The notes under the pieces were generated by a model that did not search any database, was not told where the DNA came from, and saw only the letters and a program-made list of their open reading frames with translations. A stretch of DNA of 64,000 bases from Chromobacterium piscinae (GTDB lineage Bacteria > Pseudomonadota > Gammaproteobacteria > Burkholderiales > Chromobacteriaceae): positions 1 through 64,000 of the forward strand of contig NZ_JAJOHV010000018.1 in NCBI RefSeq assembly GCF_021129175.1. The letters are read 5' to 3'. This document shows, one piece after another, positions 18,297 to 28,160 of this stretch. The position numbers and the translations under genes are program-made. Positions within the stretch are counted from its first letter, which is position 1, and each line of letters begins with the position of its first letter.

Positions 18297-19940
18297 ATGG
18301 CAAACGCAGGCATGAGCTTGAAGGCCCGGCTGGTCGGCTTGATGGCGCTGGTGGTGGCGGTGGTGTGCGGCCTGGGCGTGGTGTCGGTGTACAACCAGCG
18401 CCAGGTGATGCTGCAGGACAGGCAGGACAAGGTGCGCAATCTGGTGCAGAGCGCGGTGGGCCTAGTATCCAGCTACGAGAAGCTGGTGGAGAGCGGCAAG
18501 ATCGGCGAGGCCGACGCCAAGCGCATGCTGTCCAAAGCGCTGAGTTCGATGCATTACGAGAAGGCGGATTATTTCTTCGCCTATGACTCGGACTGGAATT
18601 ATGTCGCCCACGGCGCCAAACCGGAGCTGATCGGCAAGAACCTCGCCGGAGTGAAGGATCCGAACGGCATCGAATTGAAGACGCTGTTCCAGAACGCGAT
18701 TTCATCGCCCGGCGGCGGCGGTTATGGCGAGTACGTGTGGAGCAAGCCCGGCTTCGATCAGCCGCAGCCCAAAATTTCCTATGTCACCACCACGCCGAAG
18801 TGGCATTGGATCGTCGGCACGGGCATCTATCTGGACGATGTTTCAGCCGCCTTCCATCGGGAGCTGTTGTGGCTGGGCGGCGTGCTGGCTGCGGCGCTGC
18901 TGGTGCTGCTGGGCATGGGCGGCATGATATTGCGCAATGTGTTGAGCCAGCTGGGCGCGGATCCGCAGGAGACGGTGGCGGTGGTCAAGCGCATCGCCGC
19001 CGGCCATCTGGACGAGGACGTGGCGGTGAGGGAGGGCGATCAGGAGAGCCTGATGTCGGCGGTGGGCGCGATGCAGCGCGAGCTGGAGCGGCTGGTGCGC
19101 GACATCATCGACGGCGCCAACCAGCTGTCCCAGGTCAGCAGCAAGGTGACCGGCGAGGCCGAGGCGGTGGGGCGCGGCTCCGAGCAGCAGAGCGCGGCGG
19201 CCACGGCGATGGCGGCGTCGATCGAGCAGCTCACCGTCAGCGTCAATCACATTTCCGACCGCTCGCAGGATGCGCGCAATCTGGCCAACGAGTCCGGCAC
19301 GCTGTCCAAGAGCGGCGGGGCGGTGATCGCCGAGGCGGTCAGCGAAATGCGGCGCATCAACGACGCGGTCGACCAGACCTCGGGCATCATCACCAGCCTG
19401 GCGGACAAGACCCAGACCATTTCCAGCATCATGCAGGTGATCAAGGATATCGCCGACCAGACCAATCTGCTGGCCTTGAACGCGGCGATCGAGGCGGCTC
19501 GGGCCGGGGAGATGGGGCGCGGCTTCGCGGTGGTGGCCGACGAGGTGCGCAAGCTGTCCGAGCGCACGGCGCAGGCGACGCAGGAAATCGCCTCTATGAT
19601 CCAGGATGTGCAGCAGGGGGCCGAGCATTCCCGCCACAGCATGGAGGAGGCGGTGTCGCGGGTGAAGGCGGGGCTGGGGCTGGCCGAGCAGGCGGGTTCC
19701 GAGATCGCCCGCATCCAGGACAGCGCCAGCGGCGTGGTGGCCGTGATCGGCGACATTTCCCACGCGCTGCAGGAGCAGAGCGCGGCCAGCCAGACCATCG
19801 CCCAGCACGTGGAGCAGATCGCCCACAGCGCCACCAGCAACGCGTCGGCATCGCAATCGGCGTCGCAGGCCATCCACAATATGCACCAATTGGCGGCCAA
19901 TTTGCGGCAACTGGTGTCGCGCTTCTCGGTCAGGGGCTGA
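18297..19940 (+). CDS. Methyl-accepting chemotaxis protein, single-Cache sensor
   Basis: A 547-residue chemoreceptor with TM1 (about residues 9-31), a compact periplasmic single-Cache (sCache_2) domain containing [15 protein letters not shown] and [16 protein letters not shown]2 (about 192-212), HAMP and the signalling domain with the same [20 protein letters not shown] tip as its neighbour. Receptors of this class often sense small organic acids; the ligand cannot be read here. The ATG at 18297 has AAGGAG 6 bases upstream; a TTG six codons earlier is in frame. No CheR pentapeptide is seen (end SRFSVRG). Confidence 0.92.
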   Translation: MANAGMSLKARLVGLMALVVAVVCGLGVVSVYNQRQVMLQDRQDKVRNLVQSAVGLVSSYEKLVESGKIGEADAKRMLSKALSSMHYEKADYFFAYDSDWNYVAHGAKPELIGKNLAGVKDPNGIELKTLFQNAISSPGGGGYGEYVWSKPGFDQPQPKISYVTTTPKWHWIVGTGIYLDDVSAAFHRELLWLGGVLAAALLVLLGMGGMILRNVLSQLGADPQETVAVVKRIAAGHLDEDVAVREGDQESLMSAVGAMQRELERLVRDIIDGANQLSQVSSKVTGEAEAVGRGSEQQSAAATAMAASIEQLTVSVNHISDRSQDARNLANESGTLSKSGGAVIAEAVSEMRRINDAVDQTSGIITSLADKTQTISSIMQVIKDIADQTNLLALNAAIEAARAGEMGRGFAVVADEVRKLSERTAQATQEIASMIQDVQQGAEHSRHSMEEAVSRVKAGLGLAEQAGSEIARIQDSASGVVAVIGDISHALQEQSAASQTIAQHVEQIAHSATSNASASQSASQAIHNMHQLAANLRQLVSRFSVRG

Positions 19941-19973
19941 GCGGCGCGGCGGCCGCGCGGGAGTGGATGCGGA

Positions 19974-20000
19974 AAGCCCGGCTGCGAGCCGGGCTTTTTT
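19974..20000. terminator. Bidirectional terminator between chemoreceptor and lnt
   Basis: AAGCCCGGC (19974-19982) pairs with GCCGGGCTT (19988-19996) around a 5-base loop and is followed by T to 20000 on the + strand. It separates two convergent genes. The stem is nearly the same as the terminator at 18137. Confidence 0.82.
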
Positions 20001-20012
20001 GATCAATGCGGC

Positions 20013-21503
20013 CTAGTGCTGGCCGCGGCGGCGCCAACCCAGCAGCAGGGCCAGCAGCAGCAGCGCGCCGCAGCCGATGATGACCGGCAAGTTGCCGACG
20101 CGCATGTAAGGCGTCAGACCCTGGCGGCTTTGGGCGAAGCCGGTCAGCACCTGGGTGGTGAACGGGGCTGCCACCGCCGAAATCTCGCCGTCCGGTCGGA
20201 TGATGGCGGTCATGCCGTTATTGGTGGCGCGCAGCATGTAGCGGCCGGTTTCCAGCGAACGAGCCTGCGACAGCTGCAGGTGCTGGCTCATCGCCTCGCT
20301 CCGGCCGAACCAGGCCAGATTGCTGACGTTGGCCAAGATATCGGCGCGGGAGGCCGGGCCGATCAGCTCCTCGCCGAAACTGTCCTCGTAACAGACGTTG
20401 AACGCCACTTTATGTCCGGCCAGCGTCAGCGGGGCCTGATCGGCGCCGCCGCGGCTGAAGCCGGACAGCGGCATGTCCATGTGCTGGTAGATCCAGCCTA
20501 TCAGGCCCGGCAGCGGCACGAACTCGCCGAAGGGCACCAGATGGTCCTTGGCGTAGTAGGGCATCTTGGGGTCGGACAGCGCCACCACCGAATTCAGATA
20601 GCCGCGGCCGTCGTTGGTGCGGCGCGGAATGCCGGTGGCCAGCGCCATGCCGGAACGAGAGGCTTCGCCGCGGATCATCGACAGGTAGCCGGATGGCAGG
20701 TCATCGAGGAACAAGGGCAGCGCGGTTTCCGGCAGGATCATCAGGTCGGCGCGAGTCATCGCCACCTGGCGGTAATAGGTGAGCAGCGAGTTTTCCAGGT
20801 TCTCCGGCGACCATTTCAATTCCTGCGCGATATTGCCCTGGCCCAGCGCCACCGTGATCGGTTTGCCGACCGGATGGGTCCATTCGATGTCGCGCAGCCA
20901 CACGCCGCTGCCCCAGACCAGCGCGGCGGCGATCAGGATGCCGATGCGCTGCCGCATGCCGGCGCGCGCGAGCATGGCCAGCGCGCCGGCGGACAGCGCC
21001 ACCAGGTAGCTGACCAGGTGGATGCCGCCGACCGGCGCGTAGCCCGCCAGCGGGCTTTCGGTGATCTGCGAGTAGCCGGCCGCGCCCCAGGGAAAGCCGG
21101 TCATCACCCAGCCGCGCAGCCATTCGCCCAATTCCCAGGCGGCGGGGAAGGCCAGCAGCCAGCGCACGCCAGGCCGCGGATCGATGCGGCAGGCCAGCCA
21201 GGAGGCCAGGCCGGGGTACAACGCCAGATAGGCCGGCAGCAGCAGCACCAGCGGCGCGGCGATCCAGGCCGGCAGGCCGGCCACGTCGTGCAGGCTGTCG
21301 TAGATCCAGCGGAAATTGCTGACATAGGCGCCGAGGCCCCAGGCGTAGCCTATCCAGAACGCACGGCGCGGCTCGCGCTGCAGCAGCTCGACTAGTGCGG
21401 CCAGCGTGATCGGCATCAGCCAGAACAGCCGATAGGGGGCGAAGGCAAACAGGGTGAGGGCGCCGGCCAGCGCGGCGGCCAATAGCAGGATCAGGATTCG
21501 CAT
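20013..21503 (-). CDS. lnt: Apolipoprotein N-acyltransferase
   Basis: Lnt (496 residues; 512 in E. coli) transfers the third acyl chain to the N-terminal cysteine of lipoproteins at the periplasmic face of the inner membrane. About six N-terminal membrane segments precede a nitrilase-fold domain. The catalytic triad is visible as Glu259 (LPETALPLF), Lys319 (YAKDHLVPFGEF) and Cys371 (FNVCYEDSFGEE). It is the last gene of the run phoH-ybeY-corC-lnt, an order shared with many proteobacteria. Confidence 0.95.
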   Translation of the reverse strand: MRILILLLAAALAGALTLFAFAPYRLFWLMPITLAALVELLQREPRRAFWIGYAWGLGAYVSNFRWIYDSLHDVAGLPAWIAAPLVLLLPAYLALYPGLASWLACRIDPRPGVRWLLAFPAAWELGEWLRGWVMTGFPWGAAGYSQITESPLAGYAPVGGIHLVSYLVALSAGALAMLARAGMRQRIGILIAAALVWGSGVWLRDIEWTHPVGKPITVALGQGNIAQELKWSPENLENSLLTYYRQVAMTRADLMILPETALPLFLDDLPSGYLSMIRGEASRSGMALATGIPRRTNDGRGYLNSVVALSDPKMPYYAKDHLVPFGEFVPLPGLIGWIYQHMDMPLSGFSRGGADQAPLTLAGHKVAFNVCYEDSFGEELIGPASRADILANVSNLAWFGRSEAMSQHLQLSQARSLETGRYMLRATNNGMTAIIRPDGEISAVAAPFTTQVLTGFAQSRQGLTPYMRVGNLPVIIGCGALLLLALLLGWRRRGQH

Positions 21504-21566
21504 GGGGCTTGTTGCAGTTGGATACGAGGTTGCAGCCGGCGGCTGCCGGCTGCATTCAGCATAGCC

Positions 21567-22418
21567 TTATTCGGCCATGTCGATGGAGGCCTGGATGCGC
21601 TCCACCAGCAGGGTGTCCAGGCGGCGGCTGTCGGCGCGCAGCACGGTGAAGCGCAGGCCCGCGGCTTCGATCTTTTCGCCGCGCTTGGGCAGGTGGCCGG
21701 TCAGCGAGATCACCAGCCCGCCGACGGTGTCGACGTCGTCGTCAGCGTAGTCGGTGCCGAAGTAGTGGTTGAAGTCTTCGATCTCGGTCAGCGCCTTGAC
21801 GCGGTAACGCTCGTTGCCGCGCACAGGGACGATGTCGTCCTCATCGTCGTCGATGTCGTACTCGTCCTCGATGTCGCCGACGATCTGCTCGATCACGTCC
21901 TCGATGGTCACCAGGCCGCAGACGCCGCCGTATTCGTCCACCACTACCGCCATGTGGTTGTGGGTGGCGCGGAAGTCGCGCAGCAGCACATTCAGCGGCT
22001 TGGATTCCGGCACGAACACCGCCGGGCGCAGCACGTTCTTCAGATTGAAGGTGGAGGGCGCATGGAAGTAACGCAGCAACTCCTTGGCCAGCAGGATGCC
22101 TTGCACGTCATCCTTGCTTTCGCCTATCACCGGGAAGCGCGAGTGGCCGGAATCGATCACGGTCGGCAGGAAGCGGGCGATGGGGTCGTCGATGTTCAGC
22201 ACGTGCATCTGGCTGCGCGGAATCATCACGTCGCGCACGGTCAGCTCGCTGACCTCCAGCACGCCTTCGATCATGCCGAGGGCCTCGGCGTCGAGCAGGT
22301 TGCGCTCGAAGGCGTTGTGCAACAGCTCGATCAACTCCTCGCGGTCTTCCGGCTCGCGCAAGAGCATGGTGGACAGGCGTTCAAGCCAACTGGGTCGCGG
22401 TTTACTGGGGTCTTCCAT
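21567..22418 (-). CDS. corC: CBS-domain protein CorC/YbeX
   Basis: A 283-residue soluble protein with a CBS pair (VRDVMIPRSQMHVLNIDD, about residues 60-77, and the second repeat ending near 185 with GGVCGLVTIEDVIEQIVGDI) followed by the CorC_HlyC transporter-associated domain. It is linked to Mg/Co efflux in Salmonella and to ribosome maturation in E. coli (YbeX). It has no membrane domain of its own. It lies 3 bases after ybeY and 63 before lnt, so it is very likely co-transcribed. Confidence 0.93.
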   Translation of the reverse strand: MEDPSKPRPSWLERLSTMLLREPEDREELIELLHNAFERNLLDAEALGMIEGVLEVSELTVRDVMIPRSQMHVLNIDDPIARFLPTVIDSGHSRFPVIGESKDDVQGILLAKELLRYFHAPSTFNLKNVLRPAVFVPESKPLNVLLRDFRATHNHMAVVVDEYGGVCGLVTIEDVIEQIVGDIEDEYDIDDDEDDIVPVRGNERYRVKALTEIEDFNHYFGTDYADDDVDTVGGLVISLTGHLPKRGEKIEAAGLRFTVLRADSRRLDTLLVERIQASIDMAE

Positions 22419-22421
22419 TTC

Positions 22422-22928
22422 TTAGATGTGCTCCTCGTGGTAGGGATCGGGATATCCTAGCTGTTTAACGATTACGGTTTCAAGCGCTTCCATCGCTTCG
22501 GCCTCTTCGTCTTCCTCGTGATCGAAGCCCTGCAGGTGCAGCATGCCGTGCACCAGCAGGTGGGCGTAGTGGGCCATCAGGTCCTTGTTCTGCTCGGCGG
22601 CTTCCTGCTCCACCACCGGCGCGCACAGCACCAGATCGCCGAACAGCGGCAGGCCGGCCACCGGCTCGCCTTCGTTCAGCGCGAAGGACAAAACGTTGGT
22701 CGCATAATCCTTGGCGCGGTAGTCGTTGTTGAGCTGACGGCCTTCAGCGGCGTCGACGATGACGATGCTGATCTGCGCTTGTTTGACGTCGCGGCGCAGC
22801 GCGGCCTGGCAGGCGCGGCGGATCAGCGCCGGCTCCGGCAGGGCGGCGGCGTCGCTGCGCACGTCCAGGGTCAGTTCCAGCCGCTCGGCCAGGCGGGCCA
22901 GCAGCGGGTTGCGTTTAGCTTTTTTCAT
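22422..22928 (-). CDS. ybeY: Endoribonuclease YbeY
   Basis: YbeY (168 residues) is a metal-dependent endoribonuclease in 16S rRNA 3'-end maturation and 70S quality control. The zinc motif [11 protein letters not shown], with the three histidines of HxxxHxxxxxH, is present near residues 129-139. The start [10 protein letters not shown] at 22928 overlaps the end of phoH by 14 bases; a longer frame upstream runs only inside phoH. The N-terminus is about 15 residues longer than in E. coli (155). Confidence 0.94.
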   Translation of the reverse strand: MKKAKRNPLLARLAERLELTLDVRSDAAALPEPALIRRACQAALRRDVKQAQISIVIVDAAEGRQLNNDYRAKDYATNVLSFALNEGEPVAGLPLFGDLVLCAPVVEQEAAEQNKDLMAHYAHLLVHGMLHLQGFDHEEDEEAEAMEALETVIVKQLGYPDPYHEEHI

Positions 22929-23874
22929 CTTGCTTGCTTTGGTAATGGTCGTAGGCGTCGACGATTTTCTGCACCAGCGGATGGCGCACCACGTCGTTGC
23001 TGTTGAAATGATGGAAGTGGATGCCGCGCACATGGCCGAGGATGCGCTCCACCTCGACCAGGCCGCTCTTCTGGTGGCGGGCCAGGTCGATCTGGGTGAC
23101 GTCGCCGGTGATCACCGCGCGCGAGCCGAAGCCGATCCGGGTCAGGAACATCTTCATCTGCTCCGGCGTGGTGTTCTGCGCCTCGTCCAGGATGATGAAG
23201 GCGTGGTTCAGCGTGCGGCCGCGCATATAGGCCAGCGGCGCGATCTCGATCAGGTTCTTCTCGAACAGCCGGGTCACGCGGTCGAAGCCCATCAGGTCGT
23301 ACAAGGCGTCATATAGCGGCCGCAGATACGGGTCTACCTTCTGCGCCAGGTCGCCGGGCAGGAAGCCCAGCTTCTCGCCGGCCTCCACCGCCGGGCGCAC
23401 CAGCACGATGCGCTTGACCGCGTCGCGCTCCATCGCGTCCACCGCGCAGGCGACGGCGAGGTAGGTCTTGCCGGTGCCCGCCGGGCCGATGCCGAAGGTG
23501 ACGTCGTGCTGCTGGATGGCCTTGATGTAGCGGGCCTGATTGGGCGTGCGGCCTTTCAGATCGCCGCGGCGGGTGGCCAGCACAGGCGATTCTTCCTGCT
23601 CGGCGCTGGATTGCTGCTGGCGCAGCTCCACCAGGGTCAGTTGCACGTCGTCGACCGAGATGTCCTGTTTCTCCGCCAGCAGGTAGAGCCGGGTCAATGC
23701 CTCCACCGCCAGCTTGGCGGCCGGGCCTTGCGCGCGGAAGGCTTCGCCGCGGCGCTGGACGACGACGTCCAGGCCGGTTTCCACCTGTTTCAGGTTCTCG
23801 TCCAGGGGGCCGCACAGGCGGGCCAGCCGTTCGTTGTCCACCGGGTTGAAGCTGAGGGATTCGCTAGTGCTCAT
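22915..23874 (-). CDS. ybeZ: PhoH-like ATPase (YbeZ)
   Basis: A 319-residue P-loop ATPase of the PhoH family. Walker A is [11 protein letters not shown] (about residue 137) and Walker B is [10 protein letters not shown]. YbeZ interacts functionally with YbeY in RNA metabolism. The N-terminal region resembles a small RNA-binding KH-like segment. Its start overlaps the end of the HAD gene by 11 bases and its end overlaps ybeY by 14, a translationally coupled chain. Confidence 0.93.
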   Translation of the reverse strand: MSTSESLSFNPVDNERLARLCGPLDENLKQVETGLDVVVQRRGEAFRAQGPAAKLAVEALTRLYLLAEKQDISVDDVQLTLVELRQQQSSAEQEESPVLATRRGDLKGRTPNQARYIKAIQQHDVTFGIGPAGTGKTYLAVACAVDAMERDAVKRIVLVRPAVEAGEKLGFLPGDLAQKVDPYLRPLYDALYDLMGFDRVTRLFEKNLIEIAPLAYMRGRTLNHAFIILDEAQNTTPEQMKMFLTRIGFGSRAVITGDVTQIDLARHQKSGLVEVERILGHVRGIHFHHFNSNDVVRHPLVQKIVDAYDHYQSKQDEKS

Positions 23875-24541
23875 GCGTGTGCAATTGTTCGCTTAACTGT
23901 TGAAAAACGGCGGCGTGGCTGCCGTGCGAAACCTGGCAGGCGGCCATGCCCAGCCGGCTCGCCGGCTCGATGTCGCGTTCCAAGTCGTCGCCCACCATCA
24001 GGCAATGTCCGGGCGCGAGGCTTTCCAGCGCCAGCGCGTGGCGGAAGATGCGCGGGTCCGGTTTGGCGGCGCCGGCGTCCTCCACGGTGACGACGTGGCG
24101 GAAGTGGTGGGCGATGCCCAGGTGCGCCAGCTTGGCCCGCTGCTGTTCGGCGCCGCCGTTGCTGACGATGATGCGGATCAAATGGCGGGTGGCGTCGAGA
24201 AAGCCTGCCGCTCCGGGCGTGAGCCGACGGTGGCGGCGGTAGGCGTCCATATACGGCTGGAACAGACGCGCGGCCTCGTCTTCGGCGATATGCGGCAGGC
24301 CGAGAAAGTCGCGCAGCCGTTCGTGGCGCTGTTGTTCTATCGTCAGCTCGCCGGCCTCGAAGCGCCGCCAGTGGCGATCGACGCAGGCGCGCCAGCGGCG
24401 GAACAGCTGGGTTTCGGATTCGGCGAAACGGGCGGCATGCGGCCCGATGAAGGCGGAAAACGCCTGATGGGTGGCGTGGCTGTCGTCGAACAGCGTGTCG
24501 TCCAGGTCCAGCAGCAGGGCCTTGATGCCGCTCGCGTTCAT
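23864..24541 (-). CDS. HAD-family hydrolase
   Basis: A 225-residue haloacid-dehalogenase-like phosphatase. Motif I is LLLDLDDTLFDD (nucleophile Asp near residue 12), motif II is IIVSNGG, and the motif III/IV part is KPDPRIFRHAL...MVGDDLERDI. An alpha-helical cap lies between motifs I and II, as in the YjjG/HAD subfamily IA that acts on small phosphate esters such as nucleotides. It has ATGA overlap with the YciI-like gene and overlaps ybeZ; this links it to the miaB-ybeZ run. Substrate not known. Confidence 0.85.
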   Translation of the reverse strand: MNASGIKALLLDLDDTLFDDSHATHQAFSAFIGPHAARFAESETQLFRRWRACVDRHWRRFEAGELTIEQQRHERLRDFLGLPHIAEDEAARLFQPYMDAYRRHRRLTPGAAGFLDATRHLIRIIVSNGGAEQQRAKLAHLGIAHHFRHVVTVEDAGAAKPDPRIFRHALALESLAPGHCLMVGDDLERDIEPASRLGMAACQVSHGSHAAVFQQLSEQLHTHEH

Positions 24542-24825
24542 GCTTCCTTCAGGCTTTCCAGCCCCGCGGCCGTCATGCCGGGCACGAATTCGATGATGTC
24601 GTAGCGGGCGACGCCGCCCCTGGCGAACGGGTCCCTGGCAAGGCGGGCTTCCAGCGCCGCGTGCTCGCCGCGCGCCAGGATCACGCCGCCCTCGCGCGGC
24701 ACCTTGCGGCCGGAGGCCAGGAAGGCGCCGTCGGCGTAGGCTTGTTTCAGCCAGGCGACGTGGGCATCCAGCAGCGCGTCGACATCGGACAGCGGGGCGG
24801 TATAGGTCAGCGAGACGACGAACAT
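24538..24825 (-). CDS. YciI-like protein
   Basis: A 95-residue protein of the YCII-related family: MFVVSLTYTAPLSDVDALLD, then HVAWLKQAYADGAFLASGRK and the C-terminal DPFARGGVARYDIIEF. The family has a ferredoxin-like dimeric fold; related proteins include a dehydrochlorinase and many of unknown role. The start at 24825 fits the family; an upstream extension is in frame but not conserved-looking. It overlaps the HAD gene by four bases. Confidence 0.82.
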   Translation of the reverse strand: MFVVSLTYTAPLSDVDALLDAHVAWLKQAYADGAFLASGRKVPREGGVILARGEHAALEARLARDPFARGGVARYDIIEFVPGMTAAGLESLKEA

Positions 24826-24904
24826 CTTGAAATCCTCCGTATCGGAACCAGCCGAGCATACGCCGCGCGATGCGCATTGCATAGCAAGCCGGCTCCGCTC
24901 CCGG

Positions 24905-26239
24905 TCAGGCGATCTCGTTGATCACCACCTCGCCGGCCAGCGAGTGCGGGCGGGCTTCGGTAATTCTGACATCCACCGTCTGGCCCAGCAGGCGCGGATG
25001 GCCGGCGAAGTTGACCACGCGGTTGTTGGCGGTGCGCGCCGCCAGCATCGAGGCGTCTTTCTTCGAGACGTTTTCCACCAGCACGCGCTGCACGGAGCCG
25101 ACCATCGCCTTATTGATTTCGAAGCCTTTGGCTTCGATCACCTCGTTCAGCGCTTCCAGACGGCGCACTTTCTCGGCGTGGGGAGTGTCGTCCGGCAGGT
25201 TGGACGCCGGCGTGCCCGGGCGCGGGCTGTAGATGAACACGAAGCTGAAGTCGAACTCGCAGTCGCGCACCAGCTTCAGCGTCTGTTCGAAGTCGGCTTC
25301 GGTTTCGCCGGGGAAGCCGACGATGAAGTCCGAGCTCAGGCACAGGTCCGGGCGGATCGCGCGCAGCTTGCGGATGATGGACTTGTATTCCAGGCCGGTG
25401 TAGCCGCGCTTCATCGCCATCAGCACGCGGTCGGAGCCGCTCTGCACCGGCAGGTGCAGGTGGGAGACCAGCTTGGGCAGCTTGGCGTAGCAGTCGATGA
25501 TGCGCTGGCTGAACTCGCGCGGGTGGCTGGTGGTGAAGCGGATGCGCTCCACGCCCGGGATCTCGTGTACGTATTCCAGCAGCAGCGCGAAGTCGGCGAT
25601 CTCGCCATCGCTCATCAGGCCGCGGTAGGCGTTGACGTTCTGGCCCAAGAGCGAGATTTCCTTGACGCCCTGGGCGGCGAGGCCGGCGATCTCAGTCAGC
25701 ACGTCCTCGAACGGGCGCGACACTTCCTCACCGCGGGTATACGGCACCACGCAGAACGAGCAGTACTTGGAACAGCCTTCCATGATGGAGACGAAGGCCG
25801 CGCCGCCATCCACCTTGGCCGGCGGGATGTGGTCGAACTTTTCGATCTCGGGGAAGGAGATGTCCACCTGCGAGCGGCCGCTTTGCTTGCGGCTTTCGAT
25901 CAAATCCGGCAGCCGGTGCAGCGTCTGCGGGCCGAACACCACGTCGACGAAGGGCGCGCGCTTGACGATGGCGTCGCCTTCCTGGCTGGCCACGCAGCCG
26001 CCGACGCCGATGATCAGATTGGGGTTGGCTTCCTTCAGCGGGCGGATGCGGCCCAGGTCGGAGAACACTTTCTCCTGAGCCTTTTCCCGCACGCTACAGG
26101 TGTTGAACAGGATGACGTCGGCTTCTTCCGGGTTGTCCGTCTTGACCATGCCTTCGGCGCTGCCCAGCACGTCCGCCATCTTGTCGGAATCGTACTCGTT
26201 CATCTGGCAGCCGAAGGTCTTGATGTATACCTTCTTCAT
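24905..26239 (-). CDS. miaB: tRNA-2-methylthio-N6-dimethylallyladenosine synthase
   Basis: MiaB (444 residues; 474 in E. coli) is a radical-SAM methylthiotransferase that converts i6A37 to ms2i6A37 in tRNA. An N-terminal UPF0004 domain ([15 protein letters not shown]) carries the first iron-sulfur cluster cysteines, the radical-SAM motif is CSKYCSFC, and the C-terminal TRAM domain ends near VVINEIA. miaB next to phoH-ybeY is a common proteobacterial order; here two small genes stand between. Confidence 0.95.
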   Translation of the reverse strand: MKKVYIKTFGCQMNEYDSDKMADVLGSAEGMVKTDNPEEADVILFNTCSVREKAQEKVFSDLGRIRPLKEANPNLIIGVGGCVASQEGDAIVKRAPFVDVVFGPQTLHRLPDLIESRKQSGRSQVDISFPEIEKFDHIPPAKVDGGAAFVSIMEGCSKYCSFCVVPYTRGEEVSRPFEDVLTEIAGLAAQGVKEISLLGQNVNAYRGLMSDGEIADFALLLEYVHEIPGVERIRFTTSHPREFSQRIIDCYAKLPKLVSHLHLPVQSGSDRVLMAMKRGYTGLEYKSIIRKLRAIRPDLCLSSDFIVGFPGETEADFEQTLKLVRDCEFDFSFVFIYSPRPGTPASNLPDDTPHAEKVRRLEALNEVIEAKGFEINKAMVGSVQRVLVENVSKKDASMLAARTANNRVVNFAGHPRLLGQTVDVRITEARPHSLAGEVVINEIA

Positions 26240-26268
26240 TGCTACTCGGTTCCAGCTCGTATTCGGTT

Positions 26269-26649
26269 TCAGGGTTGGATCTGGGCCTGGCGCTGTTTCA
26301 GCGCCTCGATCTCGTCGTCGCCCAGCGCCCAGATGCGGTTGATATTGCCTTGCTGATCGAAGGTCACGCCTATGGTGCGGCCTTTCAGAGCGTTCAGTTG
26401 CCCGCTCAGCAGGAAGCGGTTGTGCTCATCGAACACGCGTAGGCCGGTGGCGAGCGCGAAATGCTGCGGCTCGACGGCGATCAGCGCCGACAGCCGCTGC
26501 AGCAGCGTGCGGTCGGAGCGGACGAACTCGATGCCCGAGTCTTCGACGCCGGCCAGCCTGCCCATCACCAGGCCGTCGGGCAGCAAGCGGCCGGCCGATG
26601 ACGGCAGGGCGAGGCAGAATAGGCATAGCGTGGCGATGAGTTTTTTCAT
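26269..26649 (-). CDS. Small exported protein of unknown function
   Basis: A 126-residue protein with a clear signal peptide ([20 protein letters not shown], cleavage likely near residue 19) and no cysteine after it, so it is probably periplasmic. The mature part is rich in beta-prone stretches ([33 protein letters not shown]). No family was recognised. It lies 29 bases upstream of miaB on the same strand and could share its transcript. Confidence 0.75.
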   Translation of the reverse strand: MKKLIATLCLFCLALPSSAGRLLPDGLVMGRLAGVEDSGIEFVRSDRTLLQRLSALIAVEPQHFALATGLRVFDEHNRFLLSGQLNALKGRTIGVTFDQQGNINRIWALGDDEIEALKQRQAQIQP

Positions 26650-26724
26650 AGCAAATTGAACGCGTTGCGCGCGATTCTATCATAGCCGGCGGCCGAGCCG
26701 GCCAAATGTTCGGCATCCGCTGGC

Positions 26725-27927
26725 TCAGGCCGCAGCTTCCGCGCGGCGGCTGTAGCGCTCGGCCAGCGCGAACATCATCGGGTTGAACAGGATGGATACG
26801 ATGGAGCCGGCCAGGATCAGCGCCTGGCCGCGCGCGCTGAGCAAGCCCAGCGACATGCCCAGTCCGGCCAGGATGAAGGAGAATTCGCCGATCTGCGACA
26901 GGCTGGCCGCGATGCGCAGGCTGGTGTGGTGGCTGCGGCGGAACAGGCGCACGATGCCGTAGGCCGCCGCCGATTTGCCGACCACGATGATCAGCACGGT
27001 GGCCAGCAGCACCAGGGTGTCCTTCAGCAGCACTTCCGGGTCCAGCAGCATGCCCACCGACACGAAGAACAGCACGGCGAACGCTTCGCGCAGCGGCAGC
27101 GATTCTTCGGCGGCGCGGTGGCTGAACGGCGACTCGGCCATCACCATGCCGGCGAAGAAGGCGCCCAGCGCGAACGAAATCTGGAACAGCTGGGTGGCGC
27201 CGTAGGCCACGCCCAGCGCGGTGGCCAGCACGCCCAGCCGGAACAGCTCGCGGCTGCCGGTGTGGACGATGAGCTCCAGCATCCACGGAATGAAGCGGCG
27301 GCCGACGATCAGCATCAGCGCGACGAAAGCCGCGACCTTGGCCACGGTCAGCGCCAGCGCCCAGCCCAGCTGGGCCAGCGACGGCGCAGCCTGGCCGCCG
27401 CCCAGCGCGCCGGCGAAGGCGGGCAGCAGCACCAGGGTCAGCACCATTACCAGGTCTTCCACCACTAGCCAGCCCACCGCCACCTTGCCGTCCTCGCTGT
27501 CCAGCCAGCCGTATTCCTCCAGCGCGCGCAGCAGCACCACCGTGCTGGCCACCGACAGGGCCAGGCCGAACACCACGCCTTCGCCCAAGGGCCAGCCGAG
27601 GAAATGGGACAGGCCCATGCCCAGCAGCGTCGCCACCGCGATCTGCACCAGCGCGCCGGGGACGGCGATGGCTTTCACCGCCATCAGGTCCTTGATCGAG
27701 AAATGCTGGCCGACGCCGAACATCAGCAGGATCACCCCTAGCTCCGCCAACTCCGGCGCCAACGCGGTATCCGCTTGGAAGCCCGGCGTGAACGGGCCGA
27801 CCAGGATGCCGGCGCAGAGATAGCCTACCAGCGGCGGCAGCCTGAGGCGCAAGGCCAGCGCGCCGAGCGCGAAGGCGAAGACCAGGCCGCCGACGATGGT
27901 GGTGATCAAGGGGGTGTCGTGGGGCAT
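26725..27927 (-). CDS. Cation/proton antiporter, CPA2 family (YbaL/KefB-like)
   Basis: A 400-residue integral membrane protein with about 12 hydrophobic segments of the Na+/H+ exchanger domain (GYLCAGILVGPFTPGF near residue 36; VGWLVVEDLVMVLTLVLLP near residue 154). E. coli YbaL and Kef proteins continue with a TrkA-N nucleotide-binding domain; here the protein stops shortly after the last membrane segment (MFALAERYSRRAEAAA). Loss of that domain suggests a different mode of gating. Ion preference is not readable. Confidence 0.88.
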   Translation of the reverse strand: MPHDTPLITTIVGGLVFAFALGALALRLRLPPLVGYLCAGILVGPFTPGFQADTALAPELAELGVILLMFGVGQHFSIKDLMAVKAIAVPGALVQIAVATLLGMGLSHFLGWPLGEGVVFGLALSVASTVVLLRALEEYGWLDSEDGKVAVGWLVVEDLVMVLTLVLLPAFAGALGGGQAAPSLAQLGWALALTVAKVAAFVALMLIVGRRFIPWMLELIVHTGSRELFRLGVLATALGVAYGATQLFQISFALGAFFAGMVMAESPFSHRAAEESLPLREAFAVLFFVSVGMLLDPEVLLKDTLVLLATVLIIVVGKSAAAYGIVRLFRRSHHTSLRIAASLSQIGEFSFILAGLGMSLGLLSARGQALILAGSIVSILFNPMMFALAERYSRRAEAAA

Positions 27928-28115
27928 GGGCGGAATTCCGGTTGAATGGCTGGATGGTATAAAGACGGAATATCAGGAACCGAGTTCCGATAAATTTATT
28001 TTTTTATTCAACTTTCATTTTGGCACGAAGCCGTCCCGCGCGCCTTGATCTGCTCGGTATGAGGCGCCCGCGTCGGCGGGACAATACGCATCGTCATCGC
28101 ATGGAAAACCGGAGG

Positions 28116-28152
28116 CGCGCAGCCCGCGCGGGGGGGGGCGGCGGGCTGCGCG
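28116..28152 (-). repeat. Perfect 12-bp inverted repeat with a G9 tract
   Basis: CGCGCAGCCCGC (28116-28127) pairs with GCGGGCTGCGCG (28141-28152); the loop includes nine G in a row (28130-28138). It lies 8 bases behind the - strand pseudouridine-synthase stop, where it may act as a terminator (the - strand continues with CCTCCGGTTTTCC, only a weak T-tract). The rest of 27928-28160 is an AT-rich upstream region of the antiporter gene with no other gene. Confidence 0.55.
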
Positions 28153-28160
28153 GGCAAGGA

